The translations under genes and the position numbers were made by a program. DNA of 12,021 nt from Anaerolineae bacterium (lineage in GTDB: Bacteria > Chloroflexota > Anaerolineae > JACIWP01). This document shows, piece after piece, positions 1 through 6,058 of this stretch. Position 1 is the first letter of the stretch, and each line of letters starts with the position of its first letter. The notes under the pieces are model-generated. The model saw only the letters and a program-made list of their open reading frames with translations, searched no databases and was not told the DNA's origin. The stretch covers positions 1-12,021 of the forward strand of contig JACIWP010000076.1 in NCBI GenBank assembly GCA_014360855.1, read 5' to 3'.

Positions 1-13
1 GTATGTTAGTGTC

Positions 14-73
14 ACGACGCCCTCTCTGCTCTATGGTTGGTTTCGCAACTACCAAATAGCAGGAGGACGTCGT
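14..73. repeat. Long imperfect inverted repeat upstream of the first gene
   Basis: The left arm (about 14-30, ACGACGCCCTCTCTGCT) is nearly the reverse complement of the right arm (58-73, AGCAGGAGGACGTCGT). ACGACG, CCTC and CTGCT pair exactly, with one mismatch and one single-base bulge between them. A weaker inner stem (TGGTTG with CAACTACCA) lies around the loop near 41-46. No T-run follows on the + strand, so it is not a clear intrinsic terminator. It lies about 40 bases before the -35 box of the next promoter. It could be the end of an upstream transcript, a structured RNA or a repeat element. I do not recognise it. Confidence 0.45.
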
Positions 74-110
74 ACTGTCAAAAGTGGGTAAGACCCAGCG
101 TTCGCAAAGA

Positions 111-139
111 TTGACAATCCTATCTTTCCCGGATATGAT
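111..139 (+). promoter_or_regulatory. Sigma70-type promoter for the first receiver gene
   Basis: A consensus -35 box TTGACA (111-116) and a -10 box TATGAT (134-139) are separated by exactly 17 bases. Transcription would start near 146, leaving a leader of about 27 bases that contains the Shine-Dalgarno AGGGGGAC (161-168) before the ATG at 173. Because the + strand genes that follow are close together, this promoter may serve several of them, possibly as far as the hairpin at 5090-5116. Similar -10/-35 matches were not noticed in the short gaps between those genes. Confidence 0.75.
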
Positions 140-172
140 GCATACTCTGCTAGCCCTGACAGGGGGACAACG

Positions 173-553
173 ATGTGCGGCATGCCGGCTGTCAAGGTCT
201 TGGTCGTGGACGATGAGCAAGATACCCGCAAGCTGGTTCGCCTGACCCTGGAACGGCGGGGCTGGACCGTCAAAGAAGCCGCCGGCGGGGAAGAGGCACT
301 GCAACTGCTGGGGCAGGAGCACTTTGACCTGGTGCTTCTGGACATCATGATGCCGCGGGTGAGCGGCTACGATGTGCTCCAGCGCGTGCGCTCCGATGAA
401 CGCCGGCACAACACCAAAGTGGTATTCCTGACCGCCAAAGGCCGCTCTGACGAGGTGGACTACGGCCTGGAGCTGGGAGCCGATGGCTACATCGTCAAAC
501 CCTTCTCCACCCGCGAGCTGATCAATTACTTGAGCGGCATTATGGCGGCGTAA
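173..553 (+). CDS. Stand-alone response regulator receiver (CheY-like)
   Basis: A 126-residue protein made of a single receiver domain with no output domain. The acidic pair is D13-D14, the phosphoacceptor is D57 (in LVLLDIMMP), the switch threonine is T87 and the conserved lysine is K109 (in YIVKPF), so it should be phosphorylatable. Receivers of this kind relay phosphate from a histidine kinase by protein contact in the cytoplasm. No kinase is visible in the window. The ATG at 173 is preferred because AGGGGGAC lies 4-12 bases before it. The next ATG (182) would stretch that spacing, though it would lose only three residues. A strong promoter lies directly upstream. A second receiver follows 78 bases downstream. 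The partner and output cannot be inferred from sequence. Confidence 0.93.
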   Translation: MCGMPAVKVLVVDDEQDTRKLVRLTLERRGWTVKEAAGGEEALQLLGQEHFDLVLLDIMMPRVSGYDVLQRVRSDERRHNTKVVFLTAKGRSDEVDYGLELGADGYIVKPFSTRELINYLSGIMAA

Positions 554-631
554 CGCAAAACCGTGTGGTTGCTATCCTGCCCGGCCGGCAGACGACTTCA
601 GCACATAGAGCCAGTACGGAAGGATACTTCT

Positions 632-1030
632 GTGGGAACGCACGCTCCGACGATCCTGATCGCCGACGACGACAAAGAGTTGGTACATCTGATGGCCTCC
701 GCGCTGACCAGGGCCGGCTACGAGGTGCTCACCTGCTTCGAGGGACAAGAAGCCCTACAGGTGATTCAGGAAAGGGCCGGACAAATCGATCTCGTCATCC
801 TCGATGTGCTGATGCCCAAGCTGGACGGCGTCGAGGTCGCACGGCACATGAAGGACGACCCGTCTACCAGCCATATCCCCATCCTGCTATGCACCGGTCA
901 GGGCGAGGAGACCATCGTCAAGGGGATGGACGTGGGCGGGGTGGACTACATCACCAAGCCGTTCAGCATGCGCCAACTGCTGGTACGGGTGGGAGTGTTG
1001 GTACAGCGGTTCGTCCGAGCGGATCAGTAG
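632..1030 (+). CDS. Stand-alone response regulator receiver (GTG start)
   Basis: A 132-residue receiver-only protein. The open frame extends up to an ATG at 563, but I place the start at the GTG at 632. GGAAGGA (618-624) sits 7 bases before it, and the domain begins right away with APTILIADDD. The residues upstream of 632 do not resemble a receiver. Key residues are D12-D13, phosphoacceptor D58 (in LVILDVLMP), T88 (in LLCTG) and K109 (in YITKPF), all in place. The protein ends soon after the last receiver helix, so there is no DNA-binding or enzymatic output. It is only distantly similar to the preceding receiver, so this is not a recent duplication. It probably acts in the same signalling pathway as its neighbours, but its kinase and target are unknown. 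Confidence 0.88.
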   Translation: MGTHAPTILIADDDKELVHLMASALTRAGYEVLTCFEGQEALQVIQERAGQIDLVILDVLMPKLDGVEVARHMKDDPSTSHIPILLCTGQGEETIVKGMDVGGVDYITKPFSMRQLLVRVGVLVQRFVRADQ

Positions 1031-1099
1031 CGCGAGAAAGACGCCGGCCTCGGCGCAGTATGCACCTCCGCCGGCCAACCATATCCCTGGGTAATAGGC

Positions 1100-1891
1100 A
1101 TGAGCTATCTGGTCGTCATCCCAACCTACAACGAGCGAGACAACATCTCCCAGTTAGTCCCCAAGATACTTGCACATGGGGACGCTTTTCACATCCTTAT
1201 CGTGGACGACAATTCCCCCGACGGCACCGGCGAACTGGCCGAAGAGCTGGCCCGCCAGGAGCCGCGCGTGCACGTCCTGCATCGGCCAGGAAAATTGGGG
1301 CTGGGGACAGCGTACGTCGCCGGCTTCCGCTGGGGCCTGGATTTCGGGGCGGAACTCATCTTCGAGATGGACGCCGACTTCTCCCATGACCCGGCCATGC
1401 TCCCCGTATTCGTCGAGGAGATTGGCGACTGCGACCTCGTGCTGGGTTCCCGCTACGTGCCCGGCGGGGGTGTGCGCAACTGGCCCCTTCCCCGCCGGCT
1501 GATGAGCCAGGGCGGAAGCCTGTACGCCAGAACTATCCTGGGCGTCCCCATCCGGGATCTGACCGGCGGCTTCAAGTGCTTCCGCCGGCAGGTGCTGGAA
1601 TCCCTGCCGCTGGACGAGGTGCAGACCACCGGCTATGCCTTCCAGATAGAGATGACCTATCGGACCCTGCTGGCCGGCTTTCGCGTCAAGGAAATCCCTA
1701 TCATCTTCGTGGACCGGGTGCAGGGCACATCGAAAATGTCGCGCCGGGTCTTCCTGGAAGCGGTGATCGCCGTTTGGCGCCTGCGCTTCTCCCTCCCGCG
1801 CCCGCATCAGCCGTTCGCGGTCCTGCCGCCGGCGGCCCCCAGCCGCTACCTAATGGAAGGGGTGAATGCTGGCCGGCCGGGCATATCGTAA
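1100..1891 (+). CDS. Polyprenol/dolichol-phosphate mannosyltransferase-like GT2 enzyme
   Basis: A 263-residue family 2 glycosyltransferase of the DPM1 type. Members transfer mannose, or sometimes another sugar, from a nucleotide sugar to a polyprenyl phosphate at the inner face of the membrane, giving a lipid-linked donor for protein or envelope glycosylation. Motifs in order: PTYNERDN (8-15), VDDNSPDGTG (35-44), the metal-binding DAD within EMDADFSHDP (89-98), LGSRYV (115-120), LTGGFK (154-159) and DRVQGTSKM (205-213). All fit this subfamily. The length is about that of soluble DPM1. There is no C-terminal GtrA-like or multi-helix membrane domain, and the last 30 residues are Pro-rich and unconserved-looking. 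A weak Shine-Dalgarno-like stretch (GGGTAATAGG) precedes the ATG. The exact sugar cannot be told from sequence. Confidence 0.88.
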   Translation: MSYLVVIPTYNERDNISQLVPKILAHGDAFHILIVDDNSPDGTGELAEELARQEPRVHVLHRPGKLGLGTAYVAGFRWGLDFGAELIFEMDADFSHDPAMLPVFVEEIGDCDLVLGSRYVPGGGVRNWPLPRRLMSQGGSLYARTILGVPIRDLTGGFKCFRRQVLESLPLDEVQTTGYAFQIEMTYRTLLAGFRVKEIPIIFVDRVQGTSKMSRRVFLEAVIAVWRLRFSLPRPHQPFAVLPPAAPSRYLMEGVNAGRPGIS

Positions 1892-1920
1892 CGTTCAGCG
1901 CTTGTGCAAGGGGCGGTGCT

Positions 1921-3486
1921 ATGGCAAAGGAACGCATCCTGGTCGCCGACGACCATAAAGAGAACGTGCAGTTCATCAGTGACGCCGTCCTCACTCCTCA
2001 CGGCTTCCGCCCCATCGTCGCCTACGACGGCCAGGAGGCCCTGCGCAAAGCCGTTGAGGAGAAGCCGGACCTCATCCTGCTCGACCTGCAGATGCCCAAA
2101 ATGGACGGCCTCACCGTGCTGGAGCGCCTGCAGGAGCAGGGGGTACGCGTGCCGGTGGTGTTGATGACCTTTCACGGCTCCGAGGAAATCGCCGTGCGCG
2201 GCTTCCGGCTGGGGGCCCGCGATTACGTGATCAAGCCTTTCACCGCCCAGGAAATGCTGACCGCGATCGAGGGCGCCCTGCTGGAAAGCCGGCTGCGCGC
2301 CGAACGGGACGCATTGATGGCCCGCCTGATGCAGGCCAACCAGCAGTTGGAGCGCCGGCTCCGCGAGATGCGCACCCTCTACGCCGTCGGCCAGTCCGTG
2401 CTCTCGGTACTCGATACCGATGTGCTCCTGCGCAGGATCACCGACGCAGTGATCTACCTGCTCCCCGTTCAGGCGGTCTATGTCCTGCTCCCGCAGGCCG
2501 GCGGCCTGCAGATCGTTGCGGAAGGCTACCGCGATCGCTCCAAGTCCGCTGTGTGGAAACTGCCGACAGCCTGCATCCAGCGCGCGCAGGAGACACTGCA
2601 CGACGGCAAGCCCGCTGTGGCCAGCGAGGGAGACGCCGGCCCCACATATGCCTACATACCCCTGGTCCTGCGCGATGCCGCGCTGGGTGTCCTGATCGCG
2701 CAGTGGCCGGCGGGAGTCAGCCGGCCGGACGAACACCATTTGCAGTTGTTATCCATGCTGGCCGGCTATGCCGCCATCGCCCTGCATTACGCCCAGGACT
2801 TCGAGAACCTCCAGGCGGAGGAGGAGCGCGAGAAAGAGCGCATCCGCCAGTACTTCCAGATGTACGTCCCCCCGTCGGTGGTGGAACGCATCCTGTCTGA
2901 CCCGGAGGCCATCCAGCTTGGCGGCGTGCGGCGCGAGGTCAGCGTGCTGTTCGCCGACCTGCAGGGGTTCACCGCATTGAGCGAACGGCTGGCCCCCGAA
3001 GAACTCATCAACGTGCTCAATCAATACCTGTCCGTCATGGCGCGCACCGTAATGGCGTTCGAGGGCACCGTGGACAAATTCTTGGGGGACGGCATCATGG
3101 CAATTTTCGGCGCGCCGCTCCCGCAGGCGGACCATGCCCAACGGGCCGCCCAGGCGGCGCTGGGACTGCGCAGTGCCGTGGCGCGCCTGCACGAGCGCCT
3201 GCCGGCACACCTGCGTCTGGAAGTCCATATCGGCATCGGCACGGGCGAGGTCGTGGTCGGCAACGTCGGGACCGAACAGGCGCGCAATTACACCGCCATC
3301 GGCGATGCGGTGAACGTCGCCCGCCGGCTCCAGGAAATGGCGCGCCCGAACCAGATCCTCCTCAGCGAACAAACCCTGCAGTACATCTATGACCGGGCAG
3401 AGGTGCGCGCGCTCGGTCCGATATCCCTGGCCGGCCGCCGGCAGGAACTGCGCGTCTTCGAACTGCTGGACCTGCGCGATGCATGA
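1921..3486 (+). CDS. Receiver-GAF-class III adenylate cyclase
   Basis: A 521-residue signalling protein that probably makes cAMP under phosphorylation control. Residues 1-120 are a receiver with D10-D11, phosphoacceptor D55, T83 and K105. Residues about 120-150 form a helical linker. Residues about 150-290 look like a GAF domain. A charged helix (about 291-315) leads to the cyclase entry signature YFQMYVPPSVVERIL. The cyclase domain (about 335-520) keeps the metal aspartates D346 (FADLQGFT) and D390 (FLGDG), substrate lysine K386, T458 at the purine-specifying position (NYTAIGD), and transition-state N465 and R469. Lys with Thr is the pattern of class IIIb adenylate cyclases, so ATP is the likely substrate. 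The ATG at 1921 has AAGGGG (1908-1913) 7 bases upstream. The frame is open further upstream, but that part overlaps the glycosyltransferase gene and is not receiver-like. Confidence 0.92.
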   Translation: MAKERILVADDHKENVQFISDAVLTPHGFRPIVAYDGQEALRKAVEEKPDLILLDLQMPKMDGLTVLERLQEQGVRVPVVLMTFHGSEEIAVRGFRLGARDYVIKPFTAQEMLTAIEGALLESRLRAERDALMARLMQANQQLERRLREMRTLYAVGQSVLSVLDTDVLLRRITDAVIYLLPVQAVYVLLPQAGGLQIVAEGYRDRSKSAVWKLPTACIQRAQETLHDGKPAVASEGDAGPTYAYIPLVLRDAALGVLIAQWPAGVSRPDEHHLQLLSMLAGYAAIALHYAQDFENLQAEEEREKERIRQYFQMYVPPSVVERILSDPEAIQLGGVRREVSVLFADLQGFTALSERLAPEELINVLNQYLSVMARTVMAFEGTVDKFLGDGIMAIFGAPLPQADHAQRAAQAALGLRSAVARLHERLPAHLRLEVHIGIGTGEVVVGNVGTEQARNYTAIGDAVNVARRLQEMARPNQILLSEQTLQYIYDRAEVRALGPISLAGRRQELRVFELLDLRDA

Positions 3487-3508
3487 CTTCCCGCAAGAGG
3501 GTAGAAAC

Positions 3509-4051
3509 ATGAGCCTTGAAGGGATAACTGGAGCGGAATCGCCCATGCAGTGGTTGGGCCGGCTGTTTCAGCGCACCCGCCAGAACCACGCGGTGGAACA
3601 TGCCACCGTCCACATCCTGGCCCAGCGCTATCCTGGCCTGGAGGTGATGGGCCGGAGCACGCCGGCGGGCTTTTATATTTACGGCGCCGTGCCCACCGAG
3701 GCGCTGGTGTCCGCGGTCAACGAAGCGCTGGCGCGTCTGCGCGCCGGCCAATCCCATCTGGCGGTGCACCCGCGCTGCGGCACCAACCTGGCCGTTAGCT
3801 CCCTCGTCGGGGGCCTGGTGGTCTCATTGTTCCTGCGCCGGCGGCGCGCCCCATGGTGGGAGGAATTCCCCCAGCTCCTGCTGGCGCTCAGCACCGCCCT
3901 CTTCCTCTCCCAGCCGCTGGCCTATACCGTGCAGAAACACATCACCACGGACGCCCATATCGGGAACCTGCAGATCCGCCGCGTGGAGCGCCGCCTGCTC
4001 GGGGGGAAAATGCCGGTACATTACATCGAGCTGGGCGCGGGGGACGCATGA
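3509..4051 (+). CDS. Conserved two-helix membrane protein, DUF6391-like
   Basis: A 180-residue protein. The N-terminal half (about 20-92) is soluble and rich in conserved-looking residues: QNHAVEHATVHIL (25-37), STPAGFYIYG (50-59) and HPRCGTN (87-93). Two hydrophobic helices follow at about 93-109 and 121-141, with an Arg-rich turn between them, and a 40-residue tail ends the protein. From memory it resembles the DUF6391 family, which has no assigned function. This match is unverified. H27-A-V-E30-H31 fits the HxxEH spacing of inverted zinc peptidases, with H35 nearby, but nothing else supports peptidase activity. The ATG at 3509 is chosen for AGAGGG (3496-3501) 7 bases before it. An in-frame ATG at 3479 overlaps the cyclase gene. 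Its stop overlaps the holA start (ATGA), so the two genes are translationally coupled. Confidence 0.75.
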   Translation: MSLEGITGAESPMQWLGRLFQRTRQNHAVEHATVHILAQRYPGLEVMGRSTPAGFYIYGAVPTEALVSAVNEALARLRAGQSHLAVHPRCGTNLAVSSLVGGLVVSLFLRRRRAPWWEEFPQLLLALSTALFLSQPLAYTVQKHITTDAHIGNLQIRRVERRLLGGKMPVHYIELGAGDA

Positions 4052-5085
4052 TTTATCTAATCTTCGGCAGGGATGAGTTCTCCTGCGAGGAAGCCCTGCA
4101 CAAGCTACTGCAGGAGCATGCCGCTGGCACCCCGGGGGCCGAGTGGAACCGCACCCTCCTGGAAGGCGGCCGGCTGAGCTTGTCGGAACTGCGGCACCAC
4201 TGCGACTCCCTGCCCTTCCTGGGCGAACGCCGGCTGGTCATCGTGCGCGGACTGCTCACCCGCCTGTCGGGCGGCGCCGCGTCCGCCGGCGAAGAGGAGG
4301 CGCAGGAAGCCGCTCAAGAGGGGCCGGCCGTTTTCGCCCGAGCACTGCTGGAATACCTGCAGGTACTCCCCCCTACCACCGACCTGGTTCTGTATGATCC
4401 CGGGCTGGAAGGAAAGGCTGTCCGCACCCGCATCCTGGAATGGGCCAAAAAGCAGTCGGAGATGTGCAGGGTCTGGGAGTTCACCCCGAAACGGGGCAAA
4501 GAGCTGTTGGATTGGATGGCTCAGCGCGCCGGCATGCACGGCGTCAGGCTGGATGCCGGCGCACAAAGCGCGCTGGCCAATGCCGTCGGCGAAGACCTGC
4601 GCGCCCTGGACCAGGAGATCACCAAGCTGGCGCTGTATGCAGGGCCGGGCGGGACCATCACCGCCGAGCATGTGCGCCTGCTGACCCCCCACACCCGCGA
4701 GAGCAGTATCTTCGTCATTGTGGATGCCATCAGCGAGCGGCGCTGGCAAACAGCGATCGCCGAAATGCGCAAGCTGATGGAAGAGGGCGCCCATCCGCAG
4801 TACATTTTCCACATGATATACCGCCAGTTCAACCTGATCGCTCAGGCCAAGGGGCTGGAGGGGGAGCGCCTTTCGCCGGCGGCCCTGGCGAAAAAGCTGG
4901 GCGTCCACCAGTTCACCGCCGAGAAAGTGCAGAAGCAGGCCCTGCGCTACCGCAAAGAGGAACTGCAGTCCATCTATGACCGCCTGCTGGAAGCGGACCA
5001 GGCGGTGAAAACGGGCCAGATGGAAGCGGCGGTCGCGCTGGAATGGCTCGTCGTGCGGCTGACCAAAGCCCCGCAGAAGATATAA
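4048..5085 (+). CDS. holA: DNA polymerase III delta subunit
   Basis: A 345-residue protein of the usual HolA length. The delta subunit opens the beta sliding clamp inside the clamp-loader complex during chromosome replication. The N-terminus MIYLIFGRDEF matches the family's opening 'YLLyGdE.f' strand. Other recognisable stretches are VRGLL (67-71), TDLVLYDP (111-118), GEDLRALDQEITKLALY (181-197), the domain II-III junction SIFVIVDAI (220-228), MIYRQFNLIAQAKGL (256-270) and the C-terminal LLEADQAVKTGQ (313-324). An acidic Ala/Glu-rich insert (about 75-95) is unusual but sits in a variable loop. The ATG overlaps the previous stop (ATGA, 4048-4051). The ATG lies within a G-rich context (GGGGGAC, 4039-4045). 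A hairpin follows 4 bases after the stop. Confidence 0.93.
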   Translation: MIYLIFGRDEFSCEEALHKLLQEHAAGTPGAEWNRTLLEGGRLSLSELRHHCDSLPFLGERRLVIVRGLLTRLSGGAASAGEEEAQEAAQEGPAVFARALLEYLQVLPPTTDLVLYDPGLEGKAVRTRILEWAKKQSEMCRVWEFTPKRGKELLDWMAQRAGMHGVRLDAGAQSALANAVGEDLRALDQEITKLALYAGPGGTITAEHVRLLTPHTRESSIFVIVDAISERRWQTAIAEMRKLMEEGAHPQYIFHMIYRQFNLIAQAKGLEGERLSPAALAKKLGVHQFTAEKVQKQALRYRKEELQSIYDRLLEADQAVKTGQMEAAVALEWLVVRLTKAPQKI

Positions 5086-5089
5086 AAGG

Positions 5090-5116
5090 CCGGAGCGGGC
5101 GTTCGGCCCGCTCCGG
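5090..5116. terminator. Perfect hairpin between convergent operons, likely bidirectional terminator
   Basis: CCGGAGCGGGC (5090-5100) pairs perfectly with GCCCGCTCCGG (5106-5116) around the loop GTTCG, giving an 11-bp GC-rich stem. On the + strand it follows the holA stop by 4 bases but lacks a T-run. On the - strand it follows the stop of the small gene at 5132 and is trailed by CCTTTTATA, a modest T-run. It therefore suits the - strand operon better but probably ends transcription from both sides. Confidence 0.75.
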
Positions 5117-5131
5117 AAGAATGGGGGGCAG

Positions 5132-5380
5132 TTATTGGGGATTTTCCTCCAGACCGATCCAGAAGTGATGGGGAAGGATGTTCCCCATAGGAACGACCCG
5201 CACGGCAAACCCATTCACCTGGACGAGTCCAGCGGGTGTGCCGGCCAGGGTGTCCGGGTGCACGTAACAGCAGTTGGGCGGCTGGCCGAATTTCTGCCGG
5301 TAGCGCACAGCAGCCAGCCGAACCTTTTCCTGTAAAGGCGCATCCGGGCGATTATCGAACCACAGCAAACCGACCCGCAT
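5132..5380 (-). CDS. Small protein of unknown function, last gene of the motor operon
   Basis: An 82-residue protein that I do not recognise. It starts MRVGLLWFDNRP, followed by a basic helix-like stretch (KVRLAAVRYRQKFG, 19-32), C37-C38 in QPPNCCYVHPDT, then VQVNGFAVRVVPMGNILPHHFWIGLEE. It has no membrane helix or signal peptide, so it should be cytosolic. The frame is open upstream to about 5659. I choose the ATG at 5380 because it has an ideal Shine-Dalgarno AGGAGG (5388-5393) 7 bases away, and because the upstream residues are a low-complexity shadow of the neighbouring gene. Its first 29 bases overlap the end of that gene, as in a coupled operon. It is the last gene before the hairpin at 5090-5116. 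An accessory role in the SOS-type operon is an inference from position only. Confidence 0.75.
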   Translation of the reverse strand: MRVGLLWFDNRPDAPLQEKVRLAAVRYRQKFGQPPNCCYVHPDTLAGTPAGLVQVNGFAVRVVPMGNILPHHFWIGLEENPQ

Positions 5381-5672
5381 AGCCGGACCTCCTCTGCGGG
5401 ACTTCCCCCCACTGCGAACGAGGCTCAAACGCCGGCGCGCTGACCACCTGCCAGAGGTTATGCAGGAGATCATGCCGCAGGACGAACAGGCCGGCGGAGC
5501 ACAACAAGCGGTAATAGCGGTACTGCCGCCGGCGGGGCCAGTCGCGGCATTCCTCCCAGATGCGCTGGACATGGAGCACTTGATGCACCTGCCCGCGCCA
5601 CCGAAAGCGGTGAGGGAAATACCCCAGCCTCCAGTCCAACAACTGCACCTGTTGAGCATGCGGTGAAGCCAT
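5352..5672 (-). CDS. Small DUF6504-like protein
   Basis: A 106-residue protein dense in Arg, Trp and Tyr. The core reads as alternating strands: LGYFPHRFRWRGQVHQV, then VQRIWEE, then YRYYRLLCSAGLFVLRHDLL, then NLWQVV. The 'FrWRG..h.V..v...Wee...yRYYRl.c..g...l.hdl....W' pattern recalls DUF6504, small proteins that, from memory, often sit near translesion-polymerase genes in Actinobacteria. I could not verify this. No membrane segment is present. The start is taken at the ATG at 5672, which has GGGGAGAGG just upstream. The ATG at 5687 overlaps the previous stop as TAATG and could also be used by coupling, adding five residues. The gene is the third of four in the FtsK-like operon and overlaps the next by 29 bases. 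Confidence 0.7.
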   Translation of the reverse strand: MASPHAQQVQLLDWRLGYFPHRFRWRGQVHQVLHVQRIWEECRDWPRRRQYRYYRLLCSAGLFVLRHDLLHNLWQVVSAPAFEPRSQWGEVPQRRSGYAGRFAVVR

Positions 5673-5686
5673 CGTGCCTCTCCCCA

Positions 5687-6058
5687 TTAAAAATACCGCC
5701 GTTGACCGGAGATGTCCTCCGGCTCGCCCAGGATCTCGAACTGGCGGGCACTGCCTGAACCGGCCGGCGGCAGGTACGCCATGCTTGACGCGTTCGGATA
5801 ATACAGGCCGGGATTGGCCACCGGCGGATTGACAATCATGATGTTGGGCACCTGCGGCATGCTGGGCGCGGACGGTTGATCCCCCACGTCATCGCGCCTG
5901 ACCAGCAAGAGCATCAGCAGGCTGGTGGGAATGCTGGCGGCCACGCCGCACACCATCCCCACCACCACCGCCATCGCCTCACTGCTCATGCGCTTCGCCA
6001 CCGTGATACAGAGCGCCAGGATGAACACCCCTACCAGCGCGATCACCACCTTTTTCAT
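5687..6058 (-). CDS. Small two-helix membrane protein, partner of the FtsK-like motor
   Basis: A 123-residue protein with two strongly hydrophobic helices, about residues 4-21 and 28-53, joined by a short loop (KRMSSEA). This fits a hairpin in the inner membrane. A soluble Pro/Asn-rich tail of about 70 residues follows and ends in FEILGEPEDISGQRRYF. No family is recognised. The ATG overlaps the stop of the motor gene (ATGA, 6055-6058) and has GGAGGG 5 bases upstream, so the two proteins are made together. Canonical FtsK/SpoIIIE proteins carry their membrane domain on the same chain. The motor next door lacks one, so this protein could be a detached anchor. That is an inference from gene order and topology. 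Confidence 0.8.
   Translation of the reverse strand: MKKVVIALVGVFILALCITVAKRMSSEAMAVVVGMVCGVAASIPTSLLMLLLVRRDDVGDQPSAPSMPQVPNIMIVNPPVANPGLYYPNASSMAYLPPAGSGSARQFEILGEPEDISGQRRYF

Noticed and set aside
14..73. tRNA gene in the 5' inverted repeat
   Set aside because: There is no cloverleaf, no TTC-type T-loop in the right place and no acceptor pairing of 7 bp. It is a single long hairpin.
632..1389. Alternative frame across the second receiver and the start of the glycosyltransferase
   Set aside because: This frame overlaps two well-supported genes, is rich in Arg, Gly and Pro and has no motif.
1576..1920. In-frame upstream extension of the receiver-cyclase gene
   Set aside because: It overlaps the glycosyltransferase gene, and its residues look random. 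The ATG at 1921 has a good ribosome-binding site and begins the receiver domain directly.
4105..5214. Long minus-strand open frame (369 codons) opposite holA
   Set aside because: It lies antisense to a clear holA gene, its translation has no family resemblance, and it comes from the codon bias of the GC-rich opposite strand. The same holds for the long antisense frames at 1154-1807, 1846-2739, 2749-3546, 7283-8194, 8221-8991 and 9291-10160.
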